Shown: positions 8,605-18,438, numbered from the stretch's first letter. The stretch is 64,000 bases of DNA from Lysobacter antibioticus (GCF_000731095.1 NZ_JMTZ01000013.1:1-64000); one strand, 5' to 3'. Numbers and translations: made by a program. The notes: generated by a model not told the origin, from the sequence alone.

Positions 8605-8959
8605 GCAGCGAAGCCGCCCCTCTGTAAACGGCGAAACCCATCGGTCGTAAGCGGCGACACCCACCCGCCGTCATTCCCGCGAAGGCGGGAATCCAGAGAC
8701 TTCAGAGGGATGCCCCGATAAAGCCCTGGATCCCCGCCTTCGCGGGGATGACGGATGGCGCAGTCGTGCGAACCGGGACTCCACGCGAACTGAAGTCTGC
8801 GGCCCGGCCAGGGCGCACAGCGCCCTGGCGTTCACGGATGCGCGAGCCGGTGGCTCGCAAGCGGATCCCTTCACCCCCGCTTTCGCTGCGAAGACGGATT
8901 GAATTGTCGCGGGCTAGCGATGCCAGGCAAGCACAACCCAACAACCTGCAGGCAGTCGC
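8605..8959. other. Intergenic region of 355 bp with REP-like element
   Basis: It begins with three degenerate copies of a GTAAGCGGCGAAACCC-like motif (8600-8665), then the palindromic element at 8667-8756. It lies between two convergent genes; no gene or clear T-tailed terminator is visible. Confidence 0.55.
8667..8756. repeat. Dispersed palindromic (REP/BIME-like) element
   Basis: The arms GTCATTCCCGCGAAGGCGGGA and TCCCCGCCTTCGCGGGGATGAC are nearly exact inverted copies separated by about 40 bp, and each arm is itself a hairpin. The same consensus is common in genomes of this family. Degenerate partial copies are visible near 46777-46803 and 54270-54300. Confidence 0.8.
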
Positions 8960-11137
8960 TCACACCAGCGCGTGGCGTCGCGTATACGTCAGCACGGTAT
9001 CGACGTGCTTCTGCAGTTCGCTGCGCACCGACTCTTCCAGCGGACACTCGGCCAGCACGTAATAGCCCGAACGCAGCACGTCGCGCCAGCGCGGCTGGCG
9101 CGGCAGCTTGGACAGGCTCAGGTAACGCTCCATCGCCCGCGCCCGCAGCCGGCCGTCGTCGACGGTGACGCGCCAGATCCGGCTTTTCTCGGCCAGTTCC
9201 AACCGGCCGTGGCCGGTGCTGCGCTCCCAGGCTTCGACCACCGCCAGCATCAACTCGACCAGGGCGCGGCGGAACGACGAGCGCATGGCCTCGTTGGCGG
9301 TAGCGTCCAGGGCCGAGGCGGCTTCGACGTCGGCCAGCGCTTCGACCGCGCCGGTGTCGATACCGACCGGCTCCAGGCCGACGCGCTCAACCTGTCCGAC
9401 ACCGAGCGCGTCCAGTCCGAGCACGATCAAACCCTCGCCCTGCCCGGTTTCGCTGAGCTGCGCGCGCAAGGCGCCGCCGCTGAGGCCGAAGTCGAGGCGC
9501 TGCGAGGCCGAGGACTCATCGAGCCGCTCCATCGCCTGGGCGAAGCGCGACGCATCCGACTCGCCGAGCAATTCGCCGAAGGCACGTCCGGGCAGACTGT
9601 CGCCGGCCTGTCCGAGCAATTGCCCGGCACTGCGGTTGGCGGCGAGCACCTGGCCGCCGGCGTCGAGGACCAGCACCGCATCGTCGCGGCTGTCGAGCGC
9701 GGCCTGCAAACGCGTGCGGTCGACGCCGAGCTCGGCCGCGGCGCGACGGTAGTACTCCACTTCCTCGGCCAGGCGTGCCTGCCGAGCCGCTTCGGCGAGC
9801 CGGGCGCGCTGTTGCCGGCGCAGGAAGAACACGATCAGGCCGAGCAAGGCCGCCACTGCCGACACCGCGGTCAGCCACAAGGCCAGCGTGCGTTGCCGCA
9901 GGCTGAGTGCGCGCACTTCGTTCTCGGCGGCGAGCGCGGCGATGGTGCGGTCGCGCTCGGCGGTTTCGAAGCGGATCTGCATCCACTTCATCTCGCGGTC
10001 GTAGCGCGCCTCGCGCAAAGTGCGCGCGGCGACCTCGGACTCGCGCAAGGTCGTCAGCGCGCGCGGCCATTCGCCCAAGGCTTCGTAAGCATCGGCCAAT
10101 TCGGCCAACAGCGCCGGCCGGTCGCTGTCCTGCGCCGGCAGGCTCGACAAGGCATCGCTCAGGCGCAGTTGCGCCGCACGCGCCTGCCCGGACAAACGCG
10201 CGGCGCGTGCGGCCTGCAATTGCAGCGGCGCCGGCGGCCGCACGCCATCTTCGGCGGCGAGGGCGAGACCGCGATCGGTCCAATCGCGCGCCTTGGCCAG
10301 ATCGCCGCGCAGGATCGCGGCGCGGCCGAGTTCGGCATGCACACGCAGTTGGTAGGTGCGTTCGCCGGCTTTGACGAACGCGGCCAAGGCCTGCTCCAGC
10401 AGACCTTCGGCGCGTTGCGTATCGCCCGAATCCAGGGCCAGCACGCCCATGCTCTGCAGCACGTGAGCGGCTTCGATCGGATTGCCGACGCGGCGGAACT
10501 CGGCCAATGCCTGATCGTAGTGCCGCGCGGCATTATCGGTCGCGCCGAGGTCGCGATAGATATCGGCGATGTTGTTGAGCACCGGGCCCAAGGCCGGCTC
10601 GCGGGCGCCGCGCTGAATTTCCAGACTCGACAGGAATGCCTGCAAGGCGCCGCGATAGTCGCCGAGCCGTCGCAGCGAGGCGCCGATGTTGTTCCAGCTC
10701 TTGGATTGCGCCGGGCGGTCTTGCTGGCGCTTGGCGATCTGCAAGGCCTGATGGAATTTGCCCAGGGCTTCGACCGTACAGTCCTGGCGGTAATCGAGCA
10801 CGCCGCGACGGCGCACGAGTTCGTAGTCGACCCGCCAACCGGCGTCGGCGCCGGCCACGGCCTGCGCGCAATCGAGCGCACCGGCCGCCGCGGAAAAATC
10901 GCCGCCGCGCGAACGCTGGTCGCCGGCCTCGTACAGTGCTGCGAGCGCATGCGCGCGATCGCCGCCGGGCGTCAGGCCATAGCGCCGCGAGCACTCGTCC
11001 GCGGCGGGCAGCGCCACGCTCGGCTGCAGCGGTCGACACGCCGCGTTCGCATCGGCCTGCGCAGCCGCCGCCGGCATGTTCAACAGGAAACTGGTCAGTA
11101 CCGCAAAAGCCCAACACCTCGAACTGTCCTTGCCCAC
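8960..11137 (-). CDS. Membrane-anchored TPR/PAS regulatory protein
   Basis: A 725-residue protein with a signal peptide or N-terminal anchor (9-27), a TPR-rich periplasmic region (about 100-380, e.g. ALGKFHQALQIAKRQQD and NIADIYRDLGATDNAARHYDQALAEF), and one membrane helix (419-440). A coiled coil (441-475) leads to a PAS-like domain (478-570, ALDSRDDAVLVLDAGGQVLAANRSAG) and a conserved C-terminal module (about 610-725) with RIWRVTVDDGRLRARAMERYL and RWRDVLRSGYYVL. No kinase, cyclase or response-regulator catalytic motif is seen, so output is unknown; the C-terminal module may bind DNA or a partner. The start is GTG at 11137 with GGGAG 6 nt upstream. Confidence 0.75.
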   Translation of the reverse strand: MGKDSSRCWAFAVLTSFLLNMPAAAAQADANAACRPLQPSVALPAADECSRRYGLTPGGDRAHALAALYEAGDQRSRGGDFSAAAGALDCAQAVAGADAGWRVDYELVRRRGVLDYRQDCTVEALGKFHQALQIAKRQQDRPAQSKSWNNIGASLRRLGDYRGALQAFLSSLEIQRGAREPALGPVLNNIADIYRDLGATDNAARHYDQALAEFRRVGNPIEAAHVLQSMGVLALDSGDTQRAEGLLEQALAAFVKAGERTYQLRVHAELGRAAILRGDLAKARDWTDRGLALAAEDGVRPPAPLQLQAARAARLSGQARAAQLRLSDALSSLPAQDSDRPALLAELADAYEALGEWPRALTTLRESEVAARTLREARYDREMKWMQIRFETAERDRTIAALAAENEVRALSLRQRTLALWLTAVSAVAALLGLIVFFLRRQQRARLAEAARQARLAEEVEYYRRAAAELGVDRTRLQAALDSRDDAVLVLDAGGQVLAANRSAGQLLGQAGDSLPGRAFGELLGESDASRFAQAMERLDESSASQRLDFGLSGGALRAQLSETGQGEGLIVLGLDALGVGQVERVGLEPVGIDTGAVEALADVEAASALDATANEAMRSSFRRALVELMLAVVEAWERSTGHGRLELAEKSRIWRVTVDDGRLRARAMERYLSLSKLPRQPRWRDVLRSGYYVLAECPLEESVRSELQKHVDTVLTYTRRHALV

Positions 11138-11376
11138 GCCCCGCTCCCGGCTGCCGCTATCGGCAGCTTTGCCGATCCGGCGCTGAAGCGGAAGCGATGG
11201 CGTTGGAGAAAGTCCCCATCGATCGCGCTCATTTAGCGCATTCGGTCACAGTGATCGTGGACTTCATCGACACTCGCACTTTCGCAGCAGTGCTCGTTCA
11301 CCCCTGTCCCGGCCCTCTCGGTCTTGCGGTCCTCCCCTCGCTTCAAGCGCGGGAGAGCGGGAGTGGCCGCTTCCAG

Positions 11377-11432
11377 AGCAGGAGCGGCGGGCTACGGGAT
11401 TTCTTTCGGTCACGAGGCGCGACCGCGCCGCC
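11377..11432. repeat. Dispersed AGGAGCGGCG-type repeat, degenerate copy
   Basis: The segment aligns over about 45 bp with the reverse complement of 46870-46930 (shared AGGAGCGGCG, GGATTTC, CGGTCACGAG). A third partial copy is at 36841-36853. Confidence 0.65.
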
Positions 11433-11518
11433 GCCGGTCGCCGCGCCCCTGCCAGGCGTTGGCACATTCCGCAGCGCCCGCCCCCGCCAACCGCCACATC
11501 GCGCACCCGGCGAATCGC

Positions 11519-11525
11519 TTAAAAT
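11519..11525 (+). promoter_or_regulatory. Candidate -10 box of purN
   Basis: TTAAAAT ends 29 bp before the purN start, a normal distance. The -35 region is not recognisable. Confidence 0.35.
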
Positions 11526-11554
11526 GCCGGCCTGTCTCGACCCGATGGCCTGTA

Positions 11555-12238
11555 ATGTCCCAGCCGCTTCCCCGGATCGCCGTCCTCGCATCGGGCCGCG
11601 GCAGCAATCTGCAGGCCGTGCTCGACGCCATCGCCGCCGGCCGGCTCGCCGCCGAAGTGGTCGGGGTGTTCTCCGACAAGCCCGGCGCGGCCGCGCTGGA
11701 GCGCGTGCCCGAGGGTTTGCGCTGGTCGGCCCCGGCCAAGGCCTACCCGAGCCGCGAGGCCTTCGACGCCGATCTCGCCGACGCCGTCGCCGCCTGCCGG
11801 CCCGACTGGATCCTGTGCGCGGGTTATCTGCGCATCCTCGGCAGCGCCTTCGTCGAGCGCTTCCGCGGCCGCACGATCAACATCCATCCCTCGCTATTGC
11901 CGAAGTACCGCGGCCTGCACACCCATGCACGCGCCCTTGCCGAGGGCGAGCGCGAACACGGCGCCAGCGTGCACTTCGTCATTCCCGAACTCGACGCCGG
12001 CGCGGTCATCGCCCAAGCGGTCGTCGCGATCGAAGCCGGCGACACGCCGGAAGCCCTGGCGCAGCGCGTGCTCGGGGTCGAACACCCGTTGTTGCTCGCG
12101 GTAATGAGACTGGCCGCCAGTGGCCGCCTGGCTGAACACGGCGCAACCGTCACCCTCGACGGTCATCCGCTATTTACGCCGCTGCGTTTAGATTTCGCCG
12201 GCGATCTGACCCACCCGGCCACCGGCCTCGCGGCCTGA
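11555..12238 (+). CDS. purN: Phosphoribosylglycinamide formyltransferase PurN
   Basis: A 227-residue GAR transformylase that uses 10-formyl-tetrahydrofolate in the third step of purine synthesis. It starts with the family pattern IAVLASGRGSNLQAVLDAI. The catalytic region LCAGYLRILGSAFV ... TINIHPSLLPKYRGLHTH contains the Asn-His pair, followed by GASVHFVIPELDAGAVIAQ. ATG at 11555 is placed by the conserved N terminus; the open frame begins earlier but without homology. It is probably followed in one transcript by the two DUF3108 genes. Confidence 0.96.
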   Translation: MSQPLPRIAVLASGRGSNLQAVLDAIAAGRLAAEVVGVFSDKPGAAALERVPEGLRWSAPAKAYPSREAFDADLADAVAACRPDWILCAGYLRILGSAFVERFRGRTINIHPSLLPKYRGLHTHARALAEGEREHGASVHFVIPELDAGAVIAQAVVAIEAGDTPEALAQRVLGVEHPLLLAVMRLAASGRLAEHGATVTLDGHPLFTPLRLDFAGDLTHPATGLAA

Positions 12239-12327
12239 ACTCCGCACCCCGCGCACGGGTCGAACGCGTTCCGCACACGCCCTCCACGCGCTGCACTCGA
12301 GCCCTTTCAGGATTCTTCGCGTCGCCC

Positions 12328-13047
12328 ATGAAGTCCCACCTGCCCCTGCTCTTGGCCGTGCTGATCGGCGCGGCCCTCCCCGGCAGCGCCTTCGCGCTGG
12401 AACCGTTCGTGGCCAATTACCAGGTCTTCAACAGCGGCAAGGCGCTCGGCGACGCGACCATGCAGGTCAAGCCCGAGGGCGGCCGCTGGCGCATCGACCT
12501 GAACATCCATGCCGAACGCGGCATGATGGGCCTGGCCGGCGCCGCCGCCCAGCAAAGCACTTTGTTCGAAACCGCCGGCGAAGGCTACCGCCCGCTCAGC
12601 CAGACCATGGTGCGCAAGGTGCTGTTCTCCAAGCGCACGATCACCGGCGTCTACGACTGGAACAAGCGCAGCGCGCAGTGGAGCGGCGACGTCAAGGAAC
12701 ATCGGCGCAAGCCGATTCCGCTGGCCGACGGCGACATGAGCGGCCTGCTGATCAATCTCGCCGTGGTCCGAGACGCCCAACCCGGCAAGACCCTGAATTA
12801 CCGCTTCGTGGATTCCGGCCGTGCCCGCCCCCATCAATACCTGGTGGCCCAGGAGCTGGAAGGCGTCAAGGTCGACGACATGAGCTTCAACGCGATGCGC
12901 GTCAACCGCGTGCAGAGCGGCAACGAGGAAACCTCGATCTGGGTGGTCGACGGCGTTCCCACCCCGGTGCGCATCCTGCAACGCGAAAATGGCCAGGACA
13001 CCTATGATCTGCGTCTGGTCGAATACAAAGGAGTCAACGAACAATGA
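12328..13047 (+). CDS. DUF3108 domain-containing exported protein, copy 1
   Basis: A 239-residue protein with a Sec signal peptide (LPLLLAVLIGAALPGSAFA) and a DUF3108 beta-rich domain starting at LEPFVANYQVFNSGKALGDATM. The domain continues through TITGVYDWNKRSAQWSGDV, GDMSGLLINLAVVRDA and VPTPVRILQRENGQDTYDLRL. The fold is thought to resemble lipid-binding LolA-like barrels, but function is unknown. It lies 89 bp after purN and overlaps the next gene by 4 bp (ATGA). Confidence 0.87.
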   Translation: MKSHLPLLLAVLIGAALPGSAFALEPFVANYQVFNSGKALGDATMQVKPEGGRWRIDLNIHAERGMMGLAGAAAQQSTLFETAGEGYRPLSQTMVRKVLFSKRTITGVYDWNKRSAQWSGDVKEHRRKPIPLADGDMSGLLINLAVVRDAQPGKTLNYRFVDSGRARPHQYLVAQELEGVKVDDMSFNAMRVNRVQSGNEETSIWVVDGVPTPVRILQRENGQDTYDLRLVEYKGVNEQ

Positions 13048-13742
13048 CGACCCAAACGAATAGTCGAATCCCCAAGATTCGTTTTGCCTTGCTCGCGGCC
13101 GCGCTGACCCTCGCCAGCGCTCCGGCGTTCGCGGTCAAGCCGTTCAGCGCCGACTATTCGGCCAGCTACATGGGCATGCAGGGCAACGGCCGCATGACCG
13201 TCGCCGCCGCCGGTGCGAACCGCTGGAAGTACAGCCTGGCGGTGACCAGCCCGCTGGCGAATCTGCAGCAGTCGACCGTGTTCGAGGAAAAGGCCGGCCA
13301 GTTGCGCCCGATCAGCGGCAGCGACAGCAGCAAGGTGCTGACCAAGAACAAGAACAAGAACGCGACCTACGACTGGGCGCGCGGCGTCGCCACCTGGACC
13401 GGCGACGTCAAGCCCGACCGCGCCGGCCCGATCAAGCTGGAGACCGGCGATCTGGACGCGTTGTTGATCAACCTGGCGTTGGTGCGCGATGCGCCCGCCG
13501 GCAAACCGATGAGCTACCGCATGGTCGAAGACGGCCGCGTCAAGCAACTGACCTACACCGTCGAAGGCAAGGAAGCGATCACCGTCGGCGGCAAATCGCA
13601 GCAGGCAACCAAGCTGGTCAGCAAGAACGGCGACAAGGAAACCATCGCCTGGGTCGTCCCCGGCATGCCGGTGCCCGCGCGCATCCTGCAACGCGACAAG
13701 GGCGCCGACGCGATCGACCTGCGCGTGCAATCGGTGCGCTGA
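13044..13742 (+). CDS. DUF3108 domain-containing exported protein, copy 2
   Basis: A 232-residue paralogue of the preceding gene, in the same order of motifs: VKPFSADYSASYMGMQGNGRM, ATYDWARGVATWTGDVKPDR, GDLDALLINLALVRDAPAG, MPVPARILQRDKGADAIDLRV. It has its own signal peptide (IRFALLAAALTLASAPAFA). AGGAG upstream lies inside copy 1, and translation is probably coupled by the ATGA overlap. A strong terminator follows, closing the purN operon. Confidence 0.87.
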   Translation: MTTQTNSRIPKIRFALLAAALTLASAPAFAVKPFSADYSASYMGMQGNGRMTVAAAGANRWKYSLAVTSPLANLQQSTVFEEKAGQLRPISGSDSSKVLTKNKNKNATYDWARGVATWTGDVKPDRAGPIKLETGDLDALLINLALVRDAPAGKPMSYRMVEDGRVKQLTYTVEGKEAITVGGKSQQATKLVSKNGDKETIAWVVPGMPVPARILQRDKGADAIDLRVQSVR

Positions 13743-13788
13743 GGCGCCGCGCGCCACCGGCGGCGCTGGCGCCGCGTCGCTCCGGCAC

Positions 13789-13817
13789 GAAAAAGCCCCG
13801 CTTCGGCGGGGCTTTTT
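13789..13817 (+). terminator. Rho-independent terminator of the purN-DUF3108 operon
   Basis: AAAAGCCCCG, a CTTC loop, and CGGGGCTTTTTT form a stem with a U-tract. The stretch is also A-rich on the left, so it could act in both directions. Confidence 0.92.
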
Positions 13818-14307
13818 TGTTGCCGTGGCGATTCGGCCGGGACGACATCGAAACCCTCGGCATTCCTTCCGCAGAGAGATTCCGCCTTTGCGCAGCGGCC
13901 TGGGGATTTGCTCTGCTTTGCCACGGCAAGCTTTCGCCGAACCAAGAGCAAATCCCCCGCGCCAGTCACTGACGAATCGACTTCGTGCGACGCAAGGCGC
14001 AGCCCCCTTTGCAAAGGGGGCGAACTATCGTGGCTGGATCGCGAGAGTTTCGTTGGCGCAGACGCTTCAAGGCGCATCGTCGCAGCAAAGAACCGCCGAA
14101 CCCCGCGCGCGGTTACCCCCCCTTTGAAAAAGGGTGGCTAGGGGGGATTTGCTTTGGGCTCTGCGGCGACAGGCATTCGCCAGCCCCAAAACCGCCTCCG
14201 CATCCGATGCATGCGAGTCCACTTCATCACGATGCGAAGCGCCGCCCCTCCTCTCAAAGGGGCGACTCTCGAGGGCACTGGCTATCGCAAGTGCAATACG
14301 CTCGTCG
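13818..14307. other. Repeat-filled intergenic region between convergent transcripts
   Basis: No gene is credible. The stretch contains two halves of a dispersed element: 13949-14024 (AGCAAATCCCCCGCGCCAG ... CCCCCTTTGCAAAGGGGG) and 14116-14160 (CCCCCCTTTGAAAAAGGG ... GGGGGGATTTGCTTTGG). These recur at 24345-24490, 31527-31725 and 58082-58201. Confidence 0.65.
13949..14160. repeat. Dispersed AGCAAATCCCCC element, copy 1
   Basis: The left end reads AGCAAATCCCCC and the right end GGGGGATTTGCT, inverted relative to each other. The palindrome CCCCCTTTGCAAAGGGGG lies inside at 14003-14020. The internal 76 bp at 13949-14024 aligns closely with 24409-24488. There is no coding capacity. Confidence 0.75.
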
Positions 14308-15561
<1,254 letters not shown>

Positions 15562-15705
15562 TTAGGGAGCCGGGTATAGGAAATGAAGAATCAGCAATGG
15601 TAAGAGCAGACGGCCGGGGACGGGTGAGGTCTCGGTGAAGTGCCGCCTTGGGCAGGTCGCAGGGTCGGCGCGGGCCCGCTGGCGAGCGCTCGCCGCGCCG
15701 CCGCT

Positions 15706-15942
15706 TCAGCGATTGCCGGCCTCTTCGGGGGTGAGGGTCTTCAGCGCCAGGGCGTGGATCTCGCCGCCCATGCGCTCGCCCAGGGTCGAATAGACCAGGC
15801 GGTGGCGCGCCAGCGGCAGCTTGCCGCGGAACGCCTCGGCGATCACGGTGGCCTCGAAGTGGACGCCGTCGTCGCCGCTCACTTGCGCTTGTGCGCCGGG
15901 CAGGCCTTGTTCGATCAGGGAGCGGATGGTTTCGGCGTTCAC
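15706..15942 (-). CDS. ibaG: BolA/IbaG family protein
   Basis: A 78-residue BolA-fold protein. The stretch ETIRSLIEQGLPGAQAQVSGDDGVHFEATVI followed by FRGKLPLARHRLVYSTLGERMGGEIHALALK includes the conserved His residues of the family; known relatives bind Fe-S clusters with monothiol glutaredoxins. A GTG start at 15942 is chosen because it gives the family length and GAGG lies about 9 nt upstream. Synteny with murA supports IbaG rather than BolA. Confidence 0.87.
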   Translation of the reverse strand: MNAETIRSLIEQGLPGAQAQVSGDDGVHFEATVIAEAFRGKLPLARHRLVYSTLGERMGGEIHALALKTLTPEEAGNR

Positions 15943-16191
15943 TACTCGAGCCTCTGGGGGATGCGGCCCGCCGTGCGGGCCAAGGGATGAAGCGGCAATG
16001 CGGACGACGCAGACGCGCTGCGTGCGCCGGAAGCCGGCTGAATGCGGGGTGGCCGCCGCCCGGGACGGATCCTTGCCTGGCAGGATCTGCCGCACGGGAC
16101 GGCGCTGGGCGGACGAACCGCTTAGAATTGACGGATTAGCCTAGCGGAAAGCCCTCCGGTCCGAAATGGCGACCTTCGAAACGGCCACTCT

Positions 16192-17217
16192 ATGACCAGC
16201 ACCGCACGCCCCGCCCTCGATCCCGCCTTCCTGCAATCGCCCGCGGCCCAGGCCGGCCTGGCCCAGAGCGGCCGCCGCGTGTTCGAGATCGAGGCCCAGG
16301 CGCTGGCGGCGGTCGCAGCCCGGATCGACGGCGATTTCACCGCCGCCTGCAAGCTGGTCCTGGCCGCGCGCGGCCGGGTCGTCTGCACCGGCATGGGCAA
16401 GTCCGGCCATATCGCCCGCAAGATCGCCGCGACCCTGGCCTCGACCGGCACCCCGGCCTTCTACGTCCACCCGGGCGAAGCCGGCCACGGCGACCTGGGC
16501 ATGATCACCGACGCCGACGTGGTCCTGGCCCTGTCCTACTCGGGCGAAAGCGACGAAGTGCTGATGCTGCTGCCGGTGCTCAAGCGCCAGGGCAACCGCC
16601 TGATCGCGATGACCGGCCGGCCGCAGTCCACCCTGGCGCGCGAAGCCGACGTGCACCTCGACGTCAGCGTGCCGGCCGAAGCCTGCCCGCTCGACCTGGC
16701 GCCGACCTCCAGCACCACCGCCTCGCTGGCGATGGGCGACGCGCTCGCGGTCGCACTGCTCGAGGCGCGCGGCTTCACCGCCGACGACTTCGCCCGCTCG
16801 CACCCGGCCGGCGCGCTCGGCCGGCGCCTGCTGCTGCACATCACCGACATCATGCATGCCGGCGAGGAAGTGCCGCGGGTTCACGCCGATGCCAGCATCA
16901 GCGAGGCTCTGGTCGAGATGAGCCACAAGCGCCTGGGCATGACCGCCATCGTCGACGACGCCGGCTGCCTGATCGGTCTGTACACCGACGGCGACTTGCG
17001 CCGCACCCTCGACGACGCCGGCGTGGACCTGCGTTCGACCCGCATCGCCGAGGTCATGACGCGCTCGCCCAAGACCATCGGCGCCGACGCGCTCGCGGTC
17101 GAGGCGGCGCAGCTCATGGAAACCCACAAGATCAGCGGCCTGCTGGTCGTGGACACTGAACGCCGCGTGGTCGGCGCTCTCAATATTCACGACTTGTTGC
17201 GTGCGAGAGTGGTTTAA
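16192..17217 (+). CDS. kdsD: Arabinose-5-phosphate isomerase KdsD
   Basis: A 341-residue cytosolic sugar isomerase that converts ribulose-5-phosphate to arabinose-5-phosphate, the first step of Kdo synthesis for LPS. It has a SIS domain (about 40-185) with GMGKSGHIARKIAATLASTGTPAFYVHP and SYSGESDEV, then two CBS domains (about 215-340; ITDIMHAGEEVPRV and IAEVMTRSPKTIGADALAVEA). It heads the plus-strand kds-lpt-rpoN run, divergent from ibaG-murA. The gap to kdsC is filled by a repeat element. Confidence 0.95.
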   Translation: MTSTARPALDPAFLQSPAAQAGLAQSGRRVFEIEAQALAAVAARIDGDFTAACKLVLAARGRVVCTGMGKSGHIARKIAATLASTGTPAFYVHPGEAGHGDLGMITDADVVLALSYSGESDEVLMLLPVLKRQGNRLIAMTGRPQSTLAREADVHLDVSVPAEACPLDLAPTSSTTASLAMGDALAVALLEARGFTADDFARSHPAGALGRRLLLHITDIMHAGEEVPRVHADASISEALVEMSHKRLGMTAIVDDAGCLIGLYTDGDLRRTLDDAGVDLRSTRIAEVMTRSPKTIGADALAVEAAQLMETHKISGLLVVDTERRVVGALNIHDLLRARVV

Positions 17218-17218
17218 C

Positions 17219-17323
17219 GGCCGGGAATGGAGAATCGAGAATAGGGAATCGCAAAGCGGTTCCTCGCGATTCCCACCCCATTCGGTGCAGACGATTCCCT
17301 ATTCCCCATTCTCGATTCCCGAT
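17219..17323. repeat. Palindromic MITE-like element between kdsD and kdsC
   Basis: The left arm GGGAATGGAGAATCGAGAAT, continuing AGGGAATCG, is mirrored by CGATTCCCTATTCCCCATTCT, continuing CGATTCCC, on the right. They are separated by about 40 bp that contain an inner inverted pair (AATCGCAAAGCG / CGCGATT). The element occupies practically the whole gap between the two operon genes and has no gene of its own. Confidence 0.85.
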
Positions 17324-17326
17324 CCC

Positions 17327-17875
17327 GTGCCCTACAGCCACCTCAACGATTACCCCGCTGAAATCCGCGAACGCGCCGCCCGCATCCGGCTGGCCTGCTT
17401 CGACGTCGACGGCACGCTGACCGACGGCCGACTGACCTACGACAGCGAGGGGCGCGAGCTCAAGAGCTTCCACGTCCAGGACGGCCAGGGTCTGTCGCTG
17501 CTCGGCAAGTTCGGCATCGCCGTGCATTTCGTCACCGCCCGCGGCGGCGTCATCGCCGCCCAGCGCGCGGCCGAGCTCGGCGCCACCGCCCACGGCGACG
17601 TCGCCGACAAGCTCGCCTGCGTGCAGCAGATCGCCGCCGGCCTGGGGCTGTCGCTGGACCAGGTCGCTTTCATGGGCGACGACCTTGCCGACCTCAAGAT
17701 CCTGCCCCACGTCGGCCTGTCGGTCGCCCCGGGCAATGCTCACCCCTGGGTGCGCGAGCGCGTGCACTGGCGCACCGTGGCGCGCGGCGGCGAAGGCGCG
17801 GCGCGCGAACTGTGCGATCTGCTGCTCGGCGCGCAAGGCCATGCCGAGCGCGTGCTGACCGGTGCGCTCGGATGA
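17327..17875 (+). CDS. kdsC: 3-deoxy-D-manno-octulosonate 8-phosphate phosphatase KdsC
   Basis: A 182-residue HAD-superfamily phosphatase that releases inorganic phosphate from Kdo-8-phosphate. Visible catalytic motifs are CFDVDGTLTDGRL (nucleophile Asp), the Thr in FVTARGG, and GDDLADLKIL. GTG at 17327 is chosen because homology begins near PYSHLNDYP. An in-frame ATG at 17201, inside kdsD, would add 42 residues encoded entirely by the inserted repeat, so it is a secondary possibility. The stop overlaps the lptC start. Confidence 0.93.
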   Translation: MPYSHLNDYPAEIRERAARIRLACFDVDGTLTDGRLTYDSEGRELKSFHVQDGQGLSLLGKFGIAVHFVTARGGVIAAQRAAELGATAHGDVADKLACVQQIAAGLGLSLDQVAFMGDDLADLKILPHVGLSVAPGNAHPWVRERVHWRTVARGGEGAARELCDLLLGAQGHAERVLTGALG

Positions 17876-18438
17876 GCTGGCGCGGCATGCTGACCCTGAT
17901 CCTGATGGCCGCCGCGGCATTGAGCGGCTGGGCGCTGTGGTCGCAACGCGACAAGAACGGCGGCGACGGCCGCGCCGAGGCGCGCCCGGACTACGTGCTC
18001 AACCAGTTCGAGGCGGTCGTGCTCAACAAGGAGGGCAAGGAATCGTTCACCTTGCGCGCCCCCAAGCTGACCCGCGACCCGAACGAAAAAACCCTGGACG
18101 TCACCACCCCGCTGTTCCTGATTCCGCCGAAGGCCGGCGGCAACGGCGGGCCGTGGGAAGTGCGCTCGCAGCGCGGCTGGGTCAGCGCCGAGGGCGACGA
18201 AGTACGCCTGCGCGGCCAGGTCAAGGCCGACAGCACCAATGCCGACGGCAAGCCGATCAATATCTCGACCGAGGAACTGAACGTGTTCCCCGACACGAAC
18301 AAGGCCACGTCGGCCGTTCCGGTCAGGTTGATTCAGCCCGGCACTATAATGACGGGCTCGGGACTGCAGGCCGATCTCGAAACCAAGAACGTCACCATCC
18401 CCAACGTCAAGGTCCGCTATGAAGCGAAAGCCCGCTAA
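17872..18438 (+). CDS. lptC: LPS export ABC transporter periplasmic protein LptC
   Basis: A 188-residue bitopic inner-membrane protein with one N-terminal helix (about 5-22) and a periplasmic beta-jellyroll (about 45-185). It hands LPS from the LptBFG complex to LptA. The segment LNQFEAVVLNKEGKESFTL is typical of the family. The ATG overlaps the kdsC stop, and the 3' end overlaps lptA by 20 bp. Confidence 0.92.
   Translation: MSWRGMLTLILMAAAALSGWALWSQRDKNGGDGRAEARPDYVLNQFEAVVLNKEGKESFTLRAPKLTRDPNEKTLDVTTPLFLIPPKAGGNGGPWEVRSQRGWVSAEGDEVRLRGQVKADSTNADGKPINISTEELNVFPDTNKATSAVPVRLIQPGTIMTGSGLQADLETKNVTIPNVKVRYEAKAR

Larger units (their letters stand above)
11138..11554. other. Divergent intergenic region between TPR/PAS gene and purN
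   Basis: This 417-bp region holds a degenerate copy of a dispersed repeat at about 11377-11432 (AGGAGCGGCG ... GGTCACGAGGCGCGAC), which matches the reverse complement of 46870-46930. A -10-like TTAAAAT lies at 11519-11525. Confidence 0.55.

Noticed and set aside
8972-11236. Long plus-strand frame opposite the TPR/PAS gene
   Set aside because: Antisense shadow; the minus-strand frame has a signal peptide, TPRs, a helix and a PAS domain.
17201-17326. N-terminal extension of KdsC
   Set aside because: The 42 residues come from the inserted palindromic repeat and kdsD end and have no similarity to the family; kept only as a note.
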